The position numbers and the translations under genes are program-made. Of a stretch of 50,223 nt of DNA, positions 16,928 to 24,364 are shown one piece after another. Source of the stretch: Bacteroidales bacterium (GTDB taxonomy: Bacteria; Bacteroidota; Bacteroidia; Bacteroidales; UBA3824); assembly GCA_017412115.1 (NCBI GenBank), contig JAFPYR010000016.1, positions 1 to 50,223 on the forward strand, in the 5' to 3' direction. Below the pieces are notes generated by a model, which worked only from the letters and a program-made list of their open reading frames with translations, was not told the origin of the DNA and ran no database searches. Each line of letters opens with the position of its first letter. Position 1 is the stretch's first letter.

Positions 16928-16975
16928 AAAAAATCCCGAACTTCGACGTATTTTCGTTCCGGTTCGGGATTTTTT
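16928..16975 (+). terminator. intrinsic terminator after the Panacea module
   Basis: A 13-14-bp stem (AAAAATCCCGAAC pairing with GTTCGGGATTTTT) with a loop of about 20 bases and a T-tract. It closes the two-gene unit at 15938-16918 and could work on both strands. Confidence 0.8.
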
Positions 16976-17045
16976 ATGCAATTTTTTTGACAAATTAATA
17001 CAGAATGGAAGGTTCAATGTACTAAATTACACTTGTTAATTGTAA

Positions 17046-17288
17046 AAAGTTTTTGCGAAATTAATACAATGTTTTAAAAACAGTGAAATAGTTTTGTCAG
17101 AACGTCAAAAGGAAATGTTAAACATTTGGCTTGACGGTTACGAAGGTAAACTCACAGCCAAAAATTGGTCAAAACTATCCAAAAAATCACTTGACACTGC
17201 ACTTCGGGACATCAAAGACCTTGTAGATAAACAAATTTTAAGACCAAAAGACAATAACCAACGAAATATAGAATATGAAATTCTTTAA
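17046..17288 (+). pseudogene. C-terminal remnant of a Fic-family protein
   Basis: An open stretch of about 80 codons with no ATG start. The segment SERQKEMLNIWLDGYEGKL, followed by LSKKSLDTALRDIKDLVDK, matches in layout the winged-helix tail of DUF4172/Fic AMP-transferases ('LNERQxKxLNxLLDGFEGKLT...DTALRDIxDL'). The catalytic Fic motif HPFxxGNGR is absent from the surrounding sequence, and the frame is closed by a stop at 17043-17045. Only the C-terminal DNA-binding-like module survives, lying between two terminators. It could be expressed from a TTG at 17094, but no promoter or ribosome-binding signal was found, so decay is more likely. Confidence 0.6.
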
Positions 17289-17304
17289 CGAATAAAAAAG
17301 AAAT

Positions 17305-17351
17305 CACCCGAATCAAAACTCTAAAAAAAGATGTTTTGGTTCGGGTGTTTT
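17305..17351. terminator. bidirectional intrinsic terminator
   Basis: A 15-bp stem (CACCCGAATCAAAAC with GTTTTGGTTCGGGTG, one G-U pair) around a 13-base A-rich loop, flanked by A-rich and T-rich sequence. It is placed between the Fic remnant (+) and sod (-), so it can stop transcription from either side. Confidence 0.78.
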
Positions 17352-17357
17352 GTGTTT

Positions 17358-17936
17358 TTACGCTAATCTTTTTTCAACTTCCTTCCAGTTGATTATTGAC
17401 CAAAATTTTTCAATGTATTCTGCCCTTCTGTTTTGATAATCAAGATAATAGGCATGTTCCCAAACGTCAATTGTTAACAGCGGAATATTTCCTCTTGTAA
17501 TCGGGTTTTGTGCGTTTTGTTCTTGCGAAATTTCAAGCGTTCCGTCGGCTTTTAACGATAGCCAAACCCAACCTGAACCGAAAAGTCCCGCACTCTTCTT
17601 TGAAAACTCATCTTTGAAATCCTCAAAACTTTTGAAATCTCTGTTAATTAACTCCGCAATTTTTCCCTCCGGCTTGTTATCCTCTTTAACTTTCTGAAAT
17701 TGAAGAAAATACAAATTATGATTCAAAATCTGACCGGCATTATTGAAAATTGCCCCAGAAGATTTTTTTACTATTTCTTCTAACGTTGAATCTTCAAAAC
17801 CACTGTCTTTCAACAAGTTGTTGAGATTATTCACATAGGTTTGAAGATGCTTTCCATGATGAAAACTCAAAGTTTGAGAACTTATCACAGGCGATAAATC
17901 CTCGTTTGAATAAGGTAAAGTAATTAATGTAAACAT
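17358..17936 (-). CDS. sodB: superoxide dismutase (Fe or Fe/Mn type)
   Basis: Cytoplasmic dismutation of superoxide. The 192-residue length is standard. Metal ligands are visible: His26 in LSFHHGKHLQTYV, a His in NNAGQILNHNLYF near residue 73, and Asp and His of DVWEHAYYLDYQNRRAEY near residue 156. The Gln in NNAGQ is the outer-sphere residue of Fe-type enzymes; the NAQNP loop resembles the cambialistic Bacteroides enzymes, so either metal may be used. It is transcribed alone on the - strand, ending at the shared terminator 17305-17351. I did not find a perfect promoter, although A/T-rich candidates lie upstream. Confidence 0.94.
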   Translation of the reverse strand: MFTLITLPYSNEDLSPVISSQTLSFHHGKHLQTYVNNLNNLLKDSGFEDSTLEEIVKKSSGAIFNNAGQILNHNLYFLQFQKVKEDNKPEGKIAELINRDFKSFEDFKDEFSKKSAGLFGSGWVWLSLKADGTLEISQEQNAQNPITRGNIPLLTIDVWEHAYYLDYQNRRAEYIEKFWSIINWKEVEKRLA

Positions 17937-17981
17937 ATTTATTAAGTCTTTAAAGTTTTCACAAAGAAAGCAAAATAATAT

Positions 17982-18179
17982 TTAAATTACAAGAATAAAT
18001 TCAAAAAAATTGGGTTCTTTTGTTTGTTTATAAATTTCTCGACAAACTTCCTTATAATCAAAATGAGTGTTCGGACGCTGTGAACTTACTGATTTATACC
18101 AACTTTCATGAGTTATTGAACAACAAAATTGGGTATTTTGTGTATGATAAAAAGTAGATTCTTTTTTTTGTAAAATCAT
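17982..18179 (-). CDS. uncertain small ORF upstream of sod
   Basis: A 65-codon frame on the - strand starting ATG and ending 45 bases before the sod start. It has two Cys, several aromatic residues and a basic middle (HFDYKEVCREIYKQTKEPNFF). I recognise no family. Codon choice and composition do not separate it clearly from non-coding DNA. It could be a short leader gene of sod, a fragment of a decayed gene, or chance. The rest of 17937-18378 holds only the terminator at 18184 and the flavodoxin promoter. Confidence 0.25.
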   Translation of the reverse strand: MILQKKESTFYHTQNTQFCCSITHESWYKSVSSQRPNTHFDYKEVCREIYKQTKEPNFFEFILVI

Positions 18180-18183
18180 AACG

Positions 18184-18230
18184 AATCCCGAACCGCGACT
18201 TTTTTAAGTCCCGATTCGGGATTTTTTTTT
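18184..18230 (+). terminator. intrinsic terminator with a ten-base T-tract
   Basis: AATCCCGAA pairs with TTCGGGATT (9 bp), with an inner GACTT/AAGTC pairing, followed by T10 in the + direction. The stem shares the AATCCCGAA core with the terminator at 16928. No + strand gene is visible between 17351 and this point, so its transcript is unexplained. Confidence 0.7.
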
Positions 18231-18316
18231 TGTAATTTTTTCTTTGCGAAAAAAATATTTTGATTTATACCTAAAATTAGGTATTTTTTTAGAGCAAAAA
18301 TACTATTTTTAAGGGA

Positions 18317-18347
18317 TTGCAGAGGAGTAACGACATTGCTAAATTTG
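18317..18347 (+). promoter_or_regulatory. promoter of flavodoxin gene
   Basis: TTG at 18317-18319, a 20-base spacer, then TAAATTTG at 18340-18347, the Bacteroidota -33/-7 pattern. The flavodoxin ATG follows 31 bases later. Confidence 0.68.
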
Positions 18348-18378
18348 CATCGTTGAATTTTTAAAATCTTTTTTTAAC

Positions 18379-18876
18379 ATGAAAAAAACAATTATTATTT
18401 ATGGCTCAACTACGGGCAACGCCGCTTCCGCAGCTCAGTCAATAGCAGAAAAATTAAACGGTGCTGAAATTAAAGAAGTCAGCTCGGCAACTAAAGACGA
18501 TTTAACTGTTTATGACAACATAATCCTCGGTTCTTCAACTTGGGGTGACGGTGAACTTCAAGACGATTGGTTCGGATTTTTACCAAGTGTTAAATCCGCT
18601 GATCTCTCTAAAAAAACCGTAGCCGTTTTCTCTGTCGGTGATCAGTTTAGCTATTCTGACACATACGTAAACGCAATGGGTTCACTTTACGAGGCAGCTA
18701 AATCTGCCGGCGCAAAAATCATCGGCTCAACCTCAACCGAAGGTTATTCTTTCAATTCCTCAACCGCTGTTAAAGACGGAAAATTCGTCGGACTTGCTCT
18801 CGATTATGACAATCAAGCTGATTTGTCTGAAGATAGAATTTCAGCTTGGGTAGCACAAATAAGTCCTGAACTCTAA
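18379..18876 (+). CDS. fldA: flavodoxin
   Basis: A small FMN electron carrier of 165 residues in the cytoplasm, replacing ferredoxin under iron limitation or serving pyruvate and other oxidoreductases. The FMN phosphate loop is IIYGSTTGNAASAA at residues 6-19; the isoalloxazine-contacting loops are SSTWGDGELQDDW near residue 53 and the GDQFSYSDTYVNAMG region near residue 88. The extra loop makes it a long-chain flavodoxin, as is usual in Bacteroidota. It has its own promoter at 18317 and is followed 45 bases later by a DUF2023 gene with which it is probably co-transcribed. Confidence 0.95.
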   Translation: MKKTIIIYGSTTGNAASAAQSIAEKLNGAEIKEVSSATKDDLTVYDNIILGSSTWGDGELQDDWFGFLPSVKSADLSKKTVAVFSVGDQFSYSDTYVNAMGSLYEAAKSAGAKIIGSTSTEGYSFNSSTAVKDGKFVGLALDYDNQADLSEDRISAWVAQISPEL

Positions 18877-18921
18877 AAAAAATACCGGTTGCATTTTCGT
18901 TTCTAATTATTTCAAAAAAAA

Positions 18922-19269
18922 ATGAAAGTCTTAGCTCATCACATTTACGAATACAAAAAAGGTTTAAGAAAACTGATACTTCACACCTTGCCGGCTAAAA
19001 ACAGATTTGAAGCCGAAACCCGTTTGAAACTATCAGGAATAAGTTTTCTGACACGTCAGGTATCTCCTAACAAAATAAATATTTTTTTCGGAGCAAAAGA
19101 ATGTATCGAAGTTATCAGACATATCGGAGATAAACCTTTCAACGAGTACACTCCCGAAGAAGATTTCATACTCGGGGTATTGCTCGGTTATGACAAAATT
19201 CAAGAATGCAACCGGTATTTACAACTATGCCAAAAGAAATCATTAACAATGATTTCCGCAGCTTCATAA
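18922..19269 (+). CDS. DUF2023 family protein
   Basis: A 115-residue cytoplasmic protein with the pattern I associate with DUF2023: an N-terminal MKVLAHHIYEYKKGLRKLIL, a central strand-rich part with INIFFGAKECIEVI, and a C-terminal EEDFILGVLLGYDKIQECNRY. The family occurs next to flavodoxin in many anaerobic Bacteroidota, and the same order is seen here, so a role in flavodoxin function or iron-limited metabolism is suggested by context only. There are no metal-binding clusters; its Cys residues lie singly. It ends 14 bases before the convergent AAA ATPase gene. Confidence 0.82.
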   Translation: MKVLAHHIYEYKKGLRKLILHTLPAKNRFEAETRLKLSGISFLTRQVSPNKINIFFGAKECIEVIRHIGDKPFNEYTPEEDFILGVLLGYDKIQECNRYLQLCQKKSLTMISAAS

Positions 19270-19282
19270 AAATTTCCTGTTA

Positions 19283-20404
19283 TCAATTGAATCCGACTTT
19301 CGGCTTTTTAGGCTCATGAAAACCGTGATTGTCGCTATCATAATAGAAAATTTCCGCCAATGACATAGGTTTTGGCTCATCCAAATCTACGGCATAAAAT
19401 TCTTTTATAAGCTTTGCGGATTTTTCTGCCGAAAGTTTCTTGAATTCATATTTTTCGACAAGCCTGCCCTTTCTGAGCAGTGCTTTGTCGATTTCTGCGG
19501 CATCACTGCTGAAAGTACATATAAACTTGACATTCAAAACGTCAGACAAAAGACCGTCAGACATATTAAGAATATTTGAAAGACATTTGCTCAAAGCACC
19601 GAAGTTTCTGTCTTCTAATATTTTATCACAATCTTCAATTATAACAACAGAATTTTTCAGATGATTTTTCATAAGTTCAAAAGATGAAAAATCCGTCATA
19701 AGAGCACAAAAACCGGCTGGCATATAAATAAATTTTTTGTCATAAGAGGCTATCAAATGCTTGATAAAACTCGTTTTTCCCGTGCCGGACTCACCGTGAA
19801 GAATTACAAGACCGCTCTTTTCACTGCTAATAAACTTTTCAATTTTCTGTGCCGCTGATTTGAAATCATCGTTATAAAACTTATCACAGTCATATTCATT
19901 GCTAATATTAATGTCGATTGTTTTAACGATATAATCATCTTTTGGACAAACAATAAAACCGAGAGATTTATGTTTCTCCTTAACAGACAGACAATTAACA
20001 CTAATAAGAGTGTAAATATCCTTAAAATAATTTTCACTCACTTTTGAATCATTACCGTAGGCAAAACTTATGGAATTTTTGTTATAATAAACCAAAATTT
20101 CCCTCTGTTGGTTAACATAAAAAATACCGCTCAAATCGTTTTTAAAATCATCCTCTGACAATTCTGAAACCGCAAATTTCTGAAAAACTATATAACCGTC
20201 TTCCAATAAATAACTGTTGAGAAAATCAAAAGTTTTCGTATCATCTTTTTCAAATTCAGAAAAATCGAAACCGCTGTATGAGGCGGGTTTTCCGAATATC
20301 AAATGATAACGGGCAACTATTTGGTTTATCGAGAAATCCTCCGAAGCAAATTTGTCATAATTCTTTCTGACAAATTCCTTGTTAATCATAAAATTTATAT
20401 TCAT
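19283..20404 (-). CDS. AAA+ ATPase with BCS1-like core and a novel N-terminal region
   Basis: A 373-residue protein. Residues 1-170 form a region I do not recognise. Residues about 175-345 form an AAA core: Walker A GESGTGKT at 204-211, Walker B in SVVIIEDCDKIL near residue 260, sensor 1 in FICTFSSD, and an arginine-finger/lid stretch LLRKGRLVEKYEFKKLSAEK like that of BCS1 and other single-ring remodellers. It ends with a short basic tail after the domain. No signal peptide or membrane helix is present, so it is cytoplasmic. It is divergent from the MORN protein at 20564, with its own promoter. The substrate is unknown. Confidence 0.8.
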   Translation of the reverse strand: MNINFMINKEFVRKNYDKFASEDFSINQIVARYHLIFGKPASYSGFDFSEFEKDDTKTFDFLNSYLLEDGYIVFQKFAVSELSEDDFKNDLSGIFYVNQQREILVYYNKNSISFAYGNDSKVSENYFKDIYTLISVNCLSVKEKHKSLGFIVCPKDDYIVKTIDINISNEYDCDKFYNDDFKSAAQKIEKFISSEKSGLVILHGESGTGKTSFIKHLIASYDKKFIYMPAGFCALMTDFSSFELMKNHLKNSVVIIEDCDKILEDRNFGALSKCLSNILNMSDGLLSDVLNVKFICTFSSDAAEIDKALLRKGRLVEKYEFKKLSAEKSAKLIKEFYAVDLDEPKPMSLAEIFYYDSDNHGFHEPKKPKVGFN

Positions 20405-20431
20405 TGACGTTTTTTATGGTTTTTATGGGTG

Positions 20432-20462
20432 CAAATTTACGATTTTTTTTCCAAAAGACAAA
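20432..20462 (-). promoter_or_regulatory. promoter of the AAA ATPase gene
   Basis: Read on the - strand: TTTG (20462-20459), a 19-base spacer, then TAAATTTG (20439-20432). The ATG at 20404 lies 27 bases downstream. Confidence 0.68.
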
Positions 20463-20502
20463 AAACTTAAAAACGACAAAGAACCTCTTAAAACAATTTT
20501 TT

Positions 20503-20534
20503 TTTGCTTTTTTGCGTTAAATGTAATAATTTTG
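20503..20534 (+). promoter_or_regulatory. promoter of the MORN-repeat gene
   Basis: TTTG at 20503-20506, a 20-base spacer, and TAATTTTG at 20527-20534. It lies back to back with the AAA ATPase promoter in the same 160-base divergent gap. Confidence 0.66.
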
Positions 20535-20563
20535 TACAAAAATCTTTTTATTCTCTATAAGCG

Positions 20564-22336
20564 ATGAAAAAAAATTTTGTTATATTGTATTTGACATTTT
20601 TTTCGGTTACCGGCATGGCTCAAATAAATGTTCAACACAAACACACGACCGAAAAATCAATTACATACTACGAAAAAAGCGAAATCAAAATGTCCGAGGG
20701 CAACCTCACCGACGGTAAAGAAGACGGAAAATGGACTTATTATTTCAAATCCGGAAAACCATACAAAGAGGTTGAATATTCTAACGGAAATATCAACGGT
20801 AAAGTTTCCTATTATTGGGAAAACGGTAAAAAACAAAGCGAAGGCTATATTTATTTCAACAAAGCAAGCGGACCTTACAAAGAATATTACGAGGACGGAA
20901 CGATTAAAACCGAAGGTTTTTACACCAAAAACCAAAAAGATTCTCTTTGGAAACATTATAATATTATCGGAAAACTTATTCTTGAAGAAAACTGTACTTC
21001 GGGAAATTGTCTTGTAATAAATGCCTTTGAAAATTCAGGAAAACAGATTATTAAAGATGGTAACGGAAATTTTAAATCATATTTTCCCGACGAAAAAACC
21101 GTAAAAGAGGAAGGCGTTTACAAAAACGGCAAAAAAGAAGGTTTGTGGATTAATTATTATGCTAACAAAAACGTTGCCTCCAAAAGAACTTTCAGCAGCG
21201 GCAAACCTGTGGGTCAAGTTTTCACGTTTTATGAAAACGGAGCAAAACGCAGCGAAGAAAACATCGAAAACGGAGAATACAAAATGTGGTTTGAAAACGG
21301 AAACTTAAAAACCCAAGGCTTTATGAAAAACTCAATGATGGACTCTCATTGGGTGAATTATTACGAAAACGGAACAACACTTTCGGAAGGCGATTTTGTT
21401 GAAGGCAAAAAAAACGGCGTTCATAATTCATATTTTCCTGACGGTAACAAGGACAACTCAATCACTTACAAAAACGGTGAAAAAAACGGTCATGCCGTTT
21501 GGTACACTTACGACACAACCGGCAAAAAAAATGTCCACATAAAATTATATGAAGGAGATTTTACGAATGACATTCAAAGCGGGCATTGGATTTATTATCA
21601 GTCTGACGGTAGCAAAGGCAACGAAGGCGAATACTCTGAGGGCAAAATGACCGGGCTTTGGACTTGGTATTATGACGGTAATACTGTTTGGAAAAAAGCT
21701 AATTACAAAAACGGTGAAAAAAACGGTTTGTATACGGTTTTTTATGAAAACGGACAAGTTTATTACACTGGAAATTTCTCAAACGGCAAGGAAGAAGGCT
21801 TTTGGAAACGCTTTTATGAAAACGGAAAACCCGAAATTCAAGGCTGTTTTCATAACGGAAAAATGGATTCTATTTGGAAAGAATGGTTTACAAACGGATT
21901 GTTAAAATACGAAATCAATTACAAAGACAATCTTAAAAACGGCGTGGTAATTTATTACAACGAAAACGGCATGAAAACTCTCATTCAGACTTTCAAAGAC
22001 GGTATGCTCAACGGCAAATTCACGCAATTCAACGAAACGGGCATTGCCGTTATCGACGGACAATACATCTTGGACAAAAAAGAAGGCAGTTGGATTTACC
22101 GTCAAGCCGACCAAAAAATCATCAGAAAAGAGTTTTACAAAGCCGGCAGACCGTTTGGCACATGGCAGGAATTTCATCCTAACGGCAACCTTCAAAGCCA
22201 AAAAACTTACAACAAAAAAGGCGTTTTAGAAGGGAAATTCATAAAACAAGACCGTTACGGAAAAGTTACCTACGAGGCTGTATACTCTAACGGAAAACTC
22301 GCAAAAGTAATTCAAGGAACTAACACAGTTGAATAA
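20564..22336 (+). CDS. long MORN-repeat (YwqK-like) secreted protein
   Basis: A 590-residue exported protein. Residues 1-19 are a signal peptide ending at the M-A-Q cleavage site. The rest is a string of roughly two dozen MORN/YwqK-type repeats of about 22-26 residues, each with G-x-W-x-x-Y-Y, an E-N-G-K turn, and a following GxYxNGxxNG strand. They form an elongated beta-meander in the periplasm or at the outer membrane. Annotators often label such proteins 'YwqK family antitoxin'; nothing here supports an antitoxin role. It is the first gene of a likely unit with cmk and ispH (gaps 33 and 10 bases). Confidence 0.86.
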   Translation: MKKNFVILYLTFFSVTGMAQINVQHKHTTEKSITYYEKSEIKMSEGNLTDGKEDGKWTYYFKSGKPYKEVEYSNGNINGKVSYYWENGKKQSEGYIYFNKASGPYKEYYEDGTIKTEGFYTKNQKDSLWKHYNIIGKLILEENCTSGNCLVINAFENSGKQIIKDGNGNFKSYFPDEKTVKEEGVYKNGKKEGLWINYYANKNVASKRTFSSGKPVGQVFTFYENGAKRSEENIENGEYKMWFENGNLKTQGFMKNSMMDSHWVNYYENGTTLSEGDFVEGKKNGVHNSYFPDGNKDNSITYKNGEKNGHAVWYTYDTTGKKNVHIKLYEGDFTNDIQSGHWIYYQSDGSKGNEGEYSEGKMTGLWTWYYDGNTVWKKANYKNGEKNGLYTVFYENGQVYYTGNFSNGKEEGFWKRFYENGKPEIQGCFHNGKMDSIWKEWFTNGLLKYEINYKDNLKNGVVIYYNENGMKTLIQTFKDGMLNGKFTQFNETGIAVIDGQYILDKKEGSWIYRQADQKIIRKEFYKAGRPFGTWQEFHPNGNLQSQKTYNKKGVLEGKFIKQDRYGKVTYEAVYSNGKLAKVIQGTNTVE

Positions 22337-22369
22337 TAATTTGTCATAACAAAAATCAAAAAAAACAAA

Positions 22370-23062
22370 GTGAAAAAAAATATAAAAATCGCAGTTGACG
22401 GTTATTCGTCATGCGGCAAAAGCACACTCGCAAAACAATTAGCGGCACATTACGGTTTTCTTTTTATTGACACGGGCGCAATGTACAGAGCTGTAACACT
22501 TTACGCTTTGGACAACGGCATTATCAACGAAAAAGACGAAATCAATGAAGAAAAACTTCAAAACGAAATTCAAAACATTAAAATTTCGTTTCAACGCATT
22601 GACAACAAAAACCACACTTTTCTTAACCAAGAAGATGTTGAGGAAAAAATCCGTCAAATAAGAATTTCAAAAAGAGTTTCAAAAATTTCTGCAATAGGTT
22701 TTGTAAGGGAAAAACTCGTTGATTTTCAGAGAAAAATTTCAGAAAATGCCTCAGTCGTAATGGACGGCAGAGACATTGGAACGGTTGTTTTTCCGAATGC
22801 TGAAGTAAAATTTTTCGTTACCGCCTCGCCGCAAGTCAGAGCCGATAGACGTTTCAAAGAACTTTCTGACAAAGGCGAAAACGTTGATTTTCAAGAAATT
22901 AAGCAATCAATTATCAATCGCGACAAATTAGATACCACAAGAGAGATTTCTCCGCTGAAAAAAGCCGCTGACGCAATTGAAATCGACAATTCTGAAATGA
23001 CTATTGAGGGGCAATTTAATTTTGCCGTAAAAATAATTGACAAAGTATTGTCTGAAAATTAA
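22370..23062 (+). CDS. cmk: cytidylate kinase
   Basis: Phosphorylates CMP and dCMP with ATP in pyrimidine salvage. The 230 residues carry the P-loop IAVDGYSSCGKSTLAKQLA at about residues 7-25, the FIDTGAMYRAVTLYALDNG substrate motif, DGRDIGTVVFPNAEVKFF near residue 128, and the lid RRFKEL. The start is GTG at 22370 with an A-rich leader; no better ATG lies upstream in frame. It follows the MORN gene by 33 bases and precedes ispH by 10, an arrangement (cmk then ispH) that is common in Bacteroidota. Confidence 0.95.
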   Translation: MKKNIKIAVDGYSSCGKSTLAKQLAAHYGFLFIDTGAMYRAVTLYALDNGIINEKDEINEEKLQNEIQNIKISFQRIDNKNHTFLNQEDVEEKIRQIRISKRVSKISAIGFVREKLVDFQRKISENASVVMDGRDIGTVVFPNAEVKFFVTASPQVRADRRFKELSDKGENVDFQEIKQSIINRDKLDTTREISPLKKAADAIEIDNSEMTIEGQFNFAVKIIDKVLSEN

Positions 23063-23072
23063 ATGAAAAAAA

Positions 23073-23948
23073 ATGACCGTAACTATTGATGAAAATGCAG
23101 GTTTTTGTTTCGGCGTAACGAATGCCATCGGAAAGGCAGAAGCTGAAATTACAAAGTCAGGAAAACTTCTTTGTCTTGGCGAAATGGTTCATAACAGGGA
23201 AGAAACCTCCCGTTTGGAAAAACTCGGAATGAAAACCGTTTCGTATGAGGAATTTCTTGAACTAAAAAACTGCACCCTCTTGATACGTGCTCACGGCGAA
23301 CCGCCAAAAACGTATCAAACGGCTAAAAAAAACAATATTTCAATCATCGACGCCACTTGCCCGATAGTCCTGAAACTGCACAAAATCATCTATCAAAATT
23401 CGATAGAAAATCCTGATTATCAGACAGTTATTTTCGGCAAAAAAGATCACGCCGAAGTTGTGGGTCTGGTCGGACAAGTCGGCGGAAATGCGGTCGTAAT
23501 TTCATCGGACGACGAAATCAACAAAATAGACTTTACCAAAAGTATACTTTTATATTCTCAAACGACAATGAACGTTCACAATTACGAGAAAATTGCCGCA
23601 GAAATAGAGAAACGTTTAAAAGAAATTTCGCCGGATAAAAATTTCAAAAAGTTCAATACGGTTTGTCATTCGGTTTCCAACCGCGAAAAAAAGCTGACGG
23701 AATTTACACGGAAATTTGATGCCGTACTTTTTGTGGCGGGCAACAATTCGAGCAACGGCAAATATTTGTTTTCGATTTGCAAAGCCTCCAACGCAAAAAC
23801 CTATTATGTTGAAAACGAAAAAGATTTAACCCCGCAAATGTTGCAAGGCGTTGAAAATATCGGAATTACGGGTGCGACATCAACTCCGAAATGGTTATTG
23901 AAATTTATAGCTGAAAGAGTTGAAAAAATTGCGCAGGGTTTTGTTTAA
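23073..23948 (+). CDS. ispH: 4-hydroxy-3-methylbut-2-enyl diphosphate reductase
   Basis: The last step of the methylerythritol phosphate pathway, reducing HMBPP to isopentenyl and dimethylallyl diphosphate at a [4Fe-4S] cluster. The 291 residues match the family. Cluster cysteines are in ENAGFCFGVTNAI (residue 11), DATCPIVLKLH near residue 93, and NTVCHSVSNREKKL near residue 194. The RAHGEPP motif and TGATSTPKWLL tail bind substrate. Flavodoxin at 18379 is a plausible electron donor, which is inference. The stop overlaps by four bases the end of the convergent envelope gene. Confidence 0.95.
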   Translation: MTVTIDENAGFCFGVTNAIGKAEAEITKSGKLLCLGEMVHNREETSRLEKLGMKTVSYEEFLELKNCTLLIRAHGEPPKTYQTAKKNNISIIDATCPIVLKLHKIIYQNSIENPDYQTVIFGKKDHAEVVGLVGQVGGNAVVISSDDEINKIDFTKSILLYSQTTMNVHNYEKIAAEIEKRLKEISPDKNFKKFNTVCHSVSNREKKLTEFTRKFDAVLFVAGNNSSNGKYLFSICKASNAKTYYVENEKDLTPQMLQGVENIGITGATSTPKWLLKFIAERVEKIAQGFV

Positions 23949-24364
23949 AACTCTGCTCCCACCCCGATAAAAAACGATTTTTTTCCGTTAAAAAATCCGT
24001 AACCGAAATTAGCTGCAAATCTTACGGGAGCAAGATTTCCTAACTCTATGACGATTTCGGGTATCAAAATACCGCAGTTTTCTTTCGTTAAATATCCGTA
24101 AGAAAGCCATAAAGAAGGCATTAGGATTTTGTGCCCGAAAGGTCTGATGCGAAAATCACCCCTAAAAAACATTTTTTCTTTTTCGTCAAAAATCATTCCC
24201 GCACCCGTCCCGAAAGAAAAATGATTTTCCAAATTATAAATGTAATCAGCGGAAAAAAATTTATATCCACCCGAAAATTTCCCCGTAAACCAGCCGTCAT
24301 CACACTGAGAAAAACCTTTTAAGGGGAAAAATGTTAAAAATAAAATAAGAATAACCAATCTCAT
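23945..24364 (-). CDS. small secreted, probably outer-membrane protein coupled to SpoIIE phosphatase
   Basis: A 139-residue protein with a signal peptide (MRLVILILFLTFFPLKGFSQ) and a mature part of alternating hydrophobic/polar strands rich in Gly and aromatics (FSFGTGAGMIF, FGYGFFNGKKSFFIGVGAEF at the very C-terminus). The C-terminal Phe and the strand pattern are typical of small beta-barrel or porin-like proteins. I do not know the family. The ATG overlaps the stop of the upstream SpoIIE gene (ATGA), so translation is coupled and the two probably share a function in envelope sensing. Alternatives include a periplasmic lipid-binding protein. Confidence 0.6.
   Translation of the reverse strand: MRLVILILFLTFFPLKGFSQCDDGWFTGKFSGGYKFFSADYIYNLENHFSFGTGAGMIFDEKEKMFFRGDFRIRPFGHKILMPSLWLSYGYLTKENCGILIPEIVIELGNLAPVRFAANFGYGFFNGKKSFFIGVGAEF

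Noticed and set aside
20564..22336. Annotation of the MORN protein as a YwqK toxin-antitoxin component
   Set aside because: It has a signal peptide, is 590 residues long and has no small toxin partner nearby; the antitoxin label is an inherited name for the repeat type.
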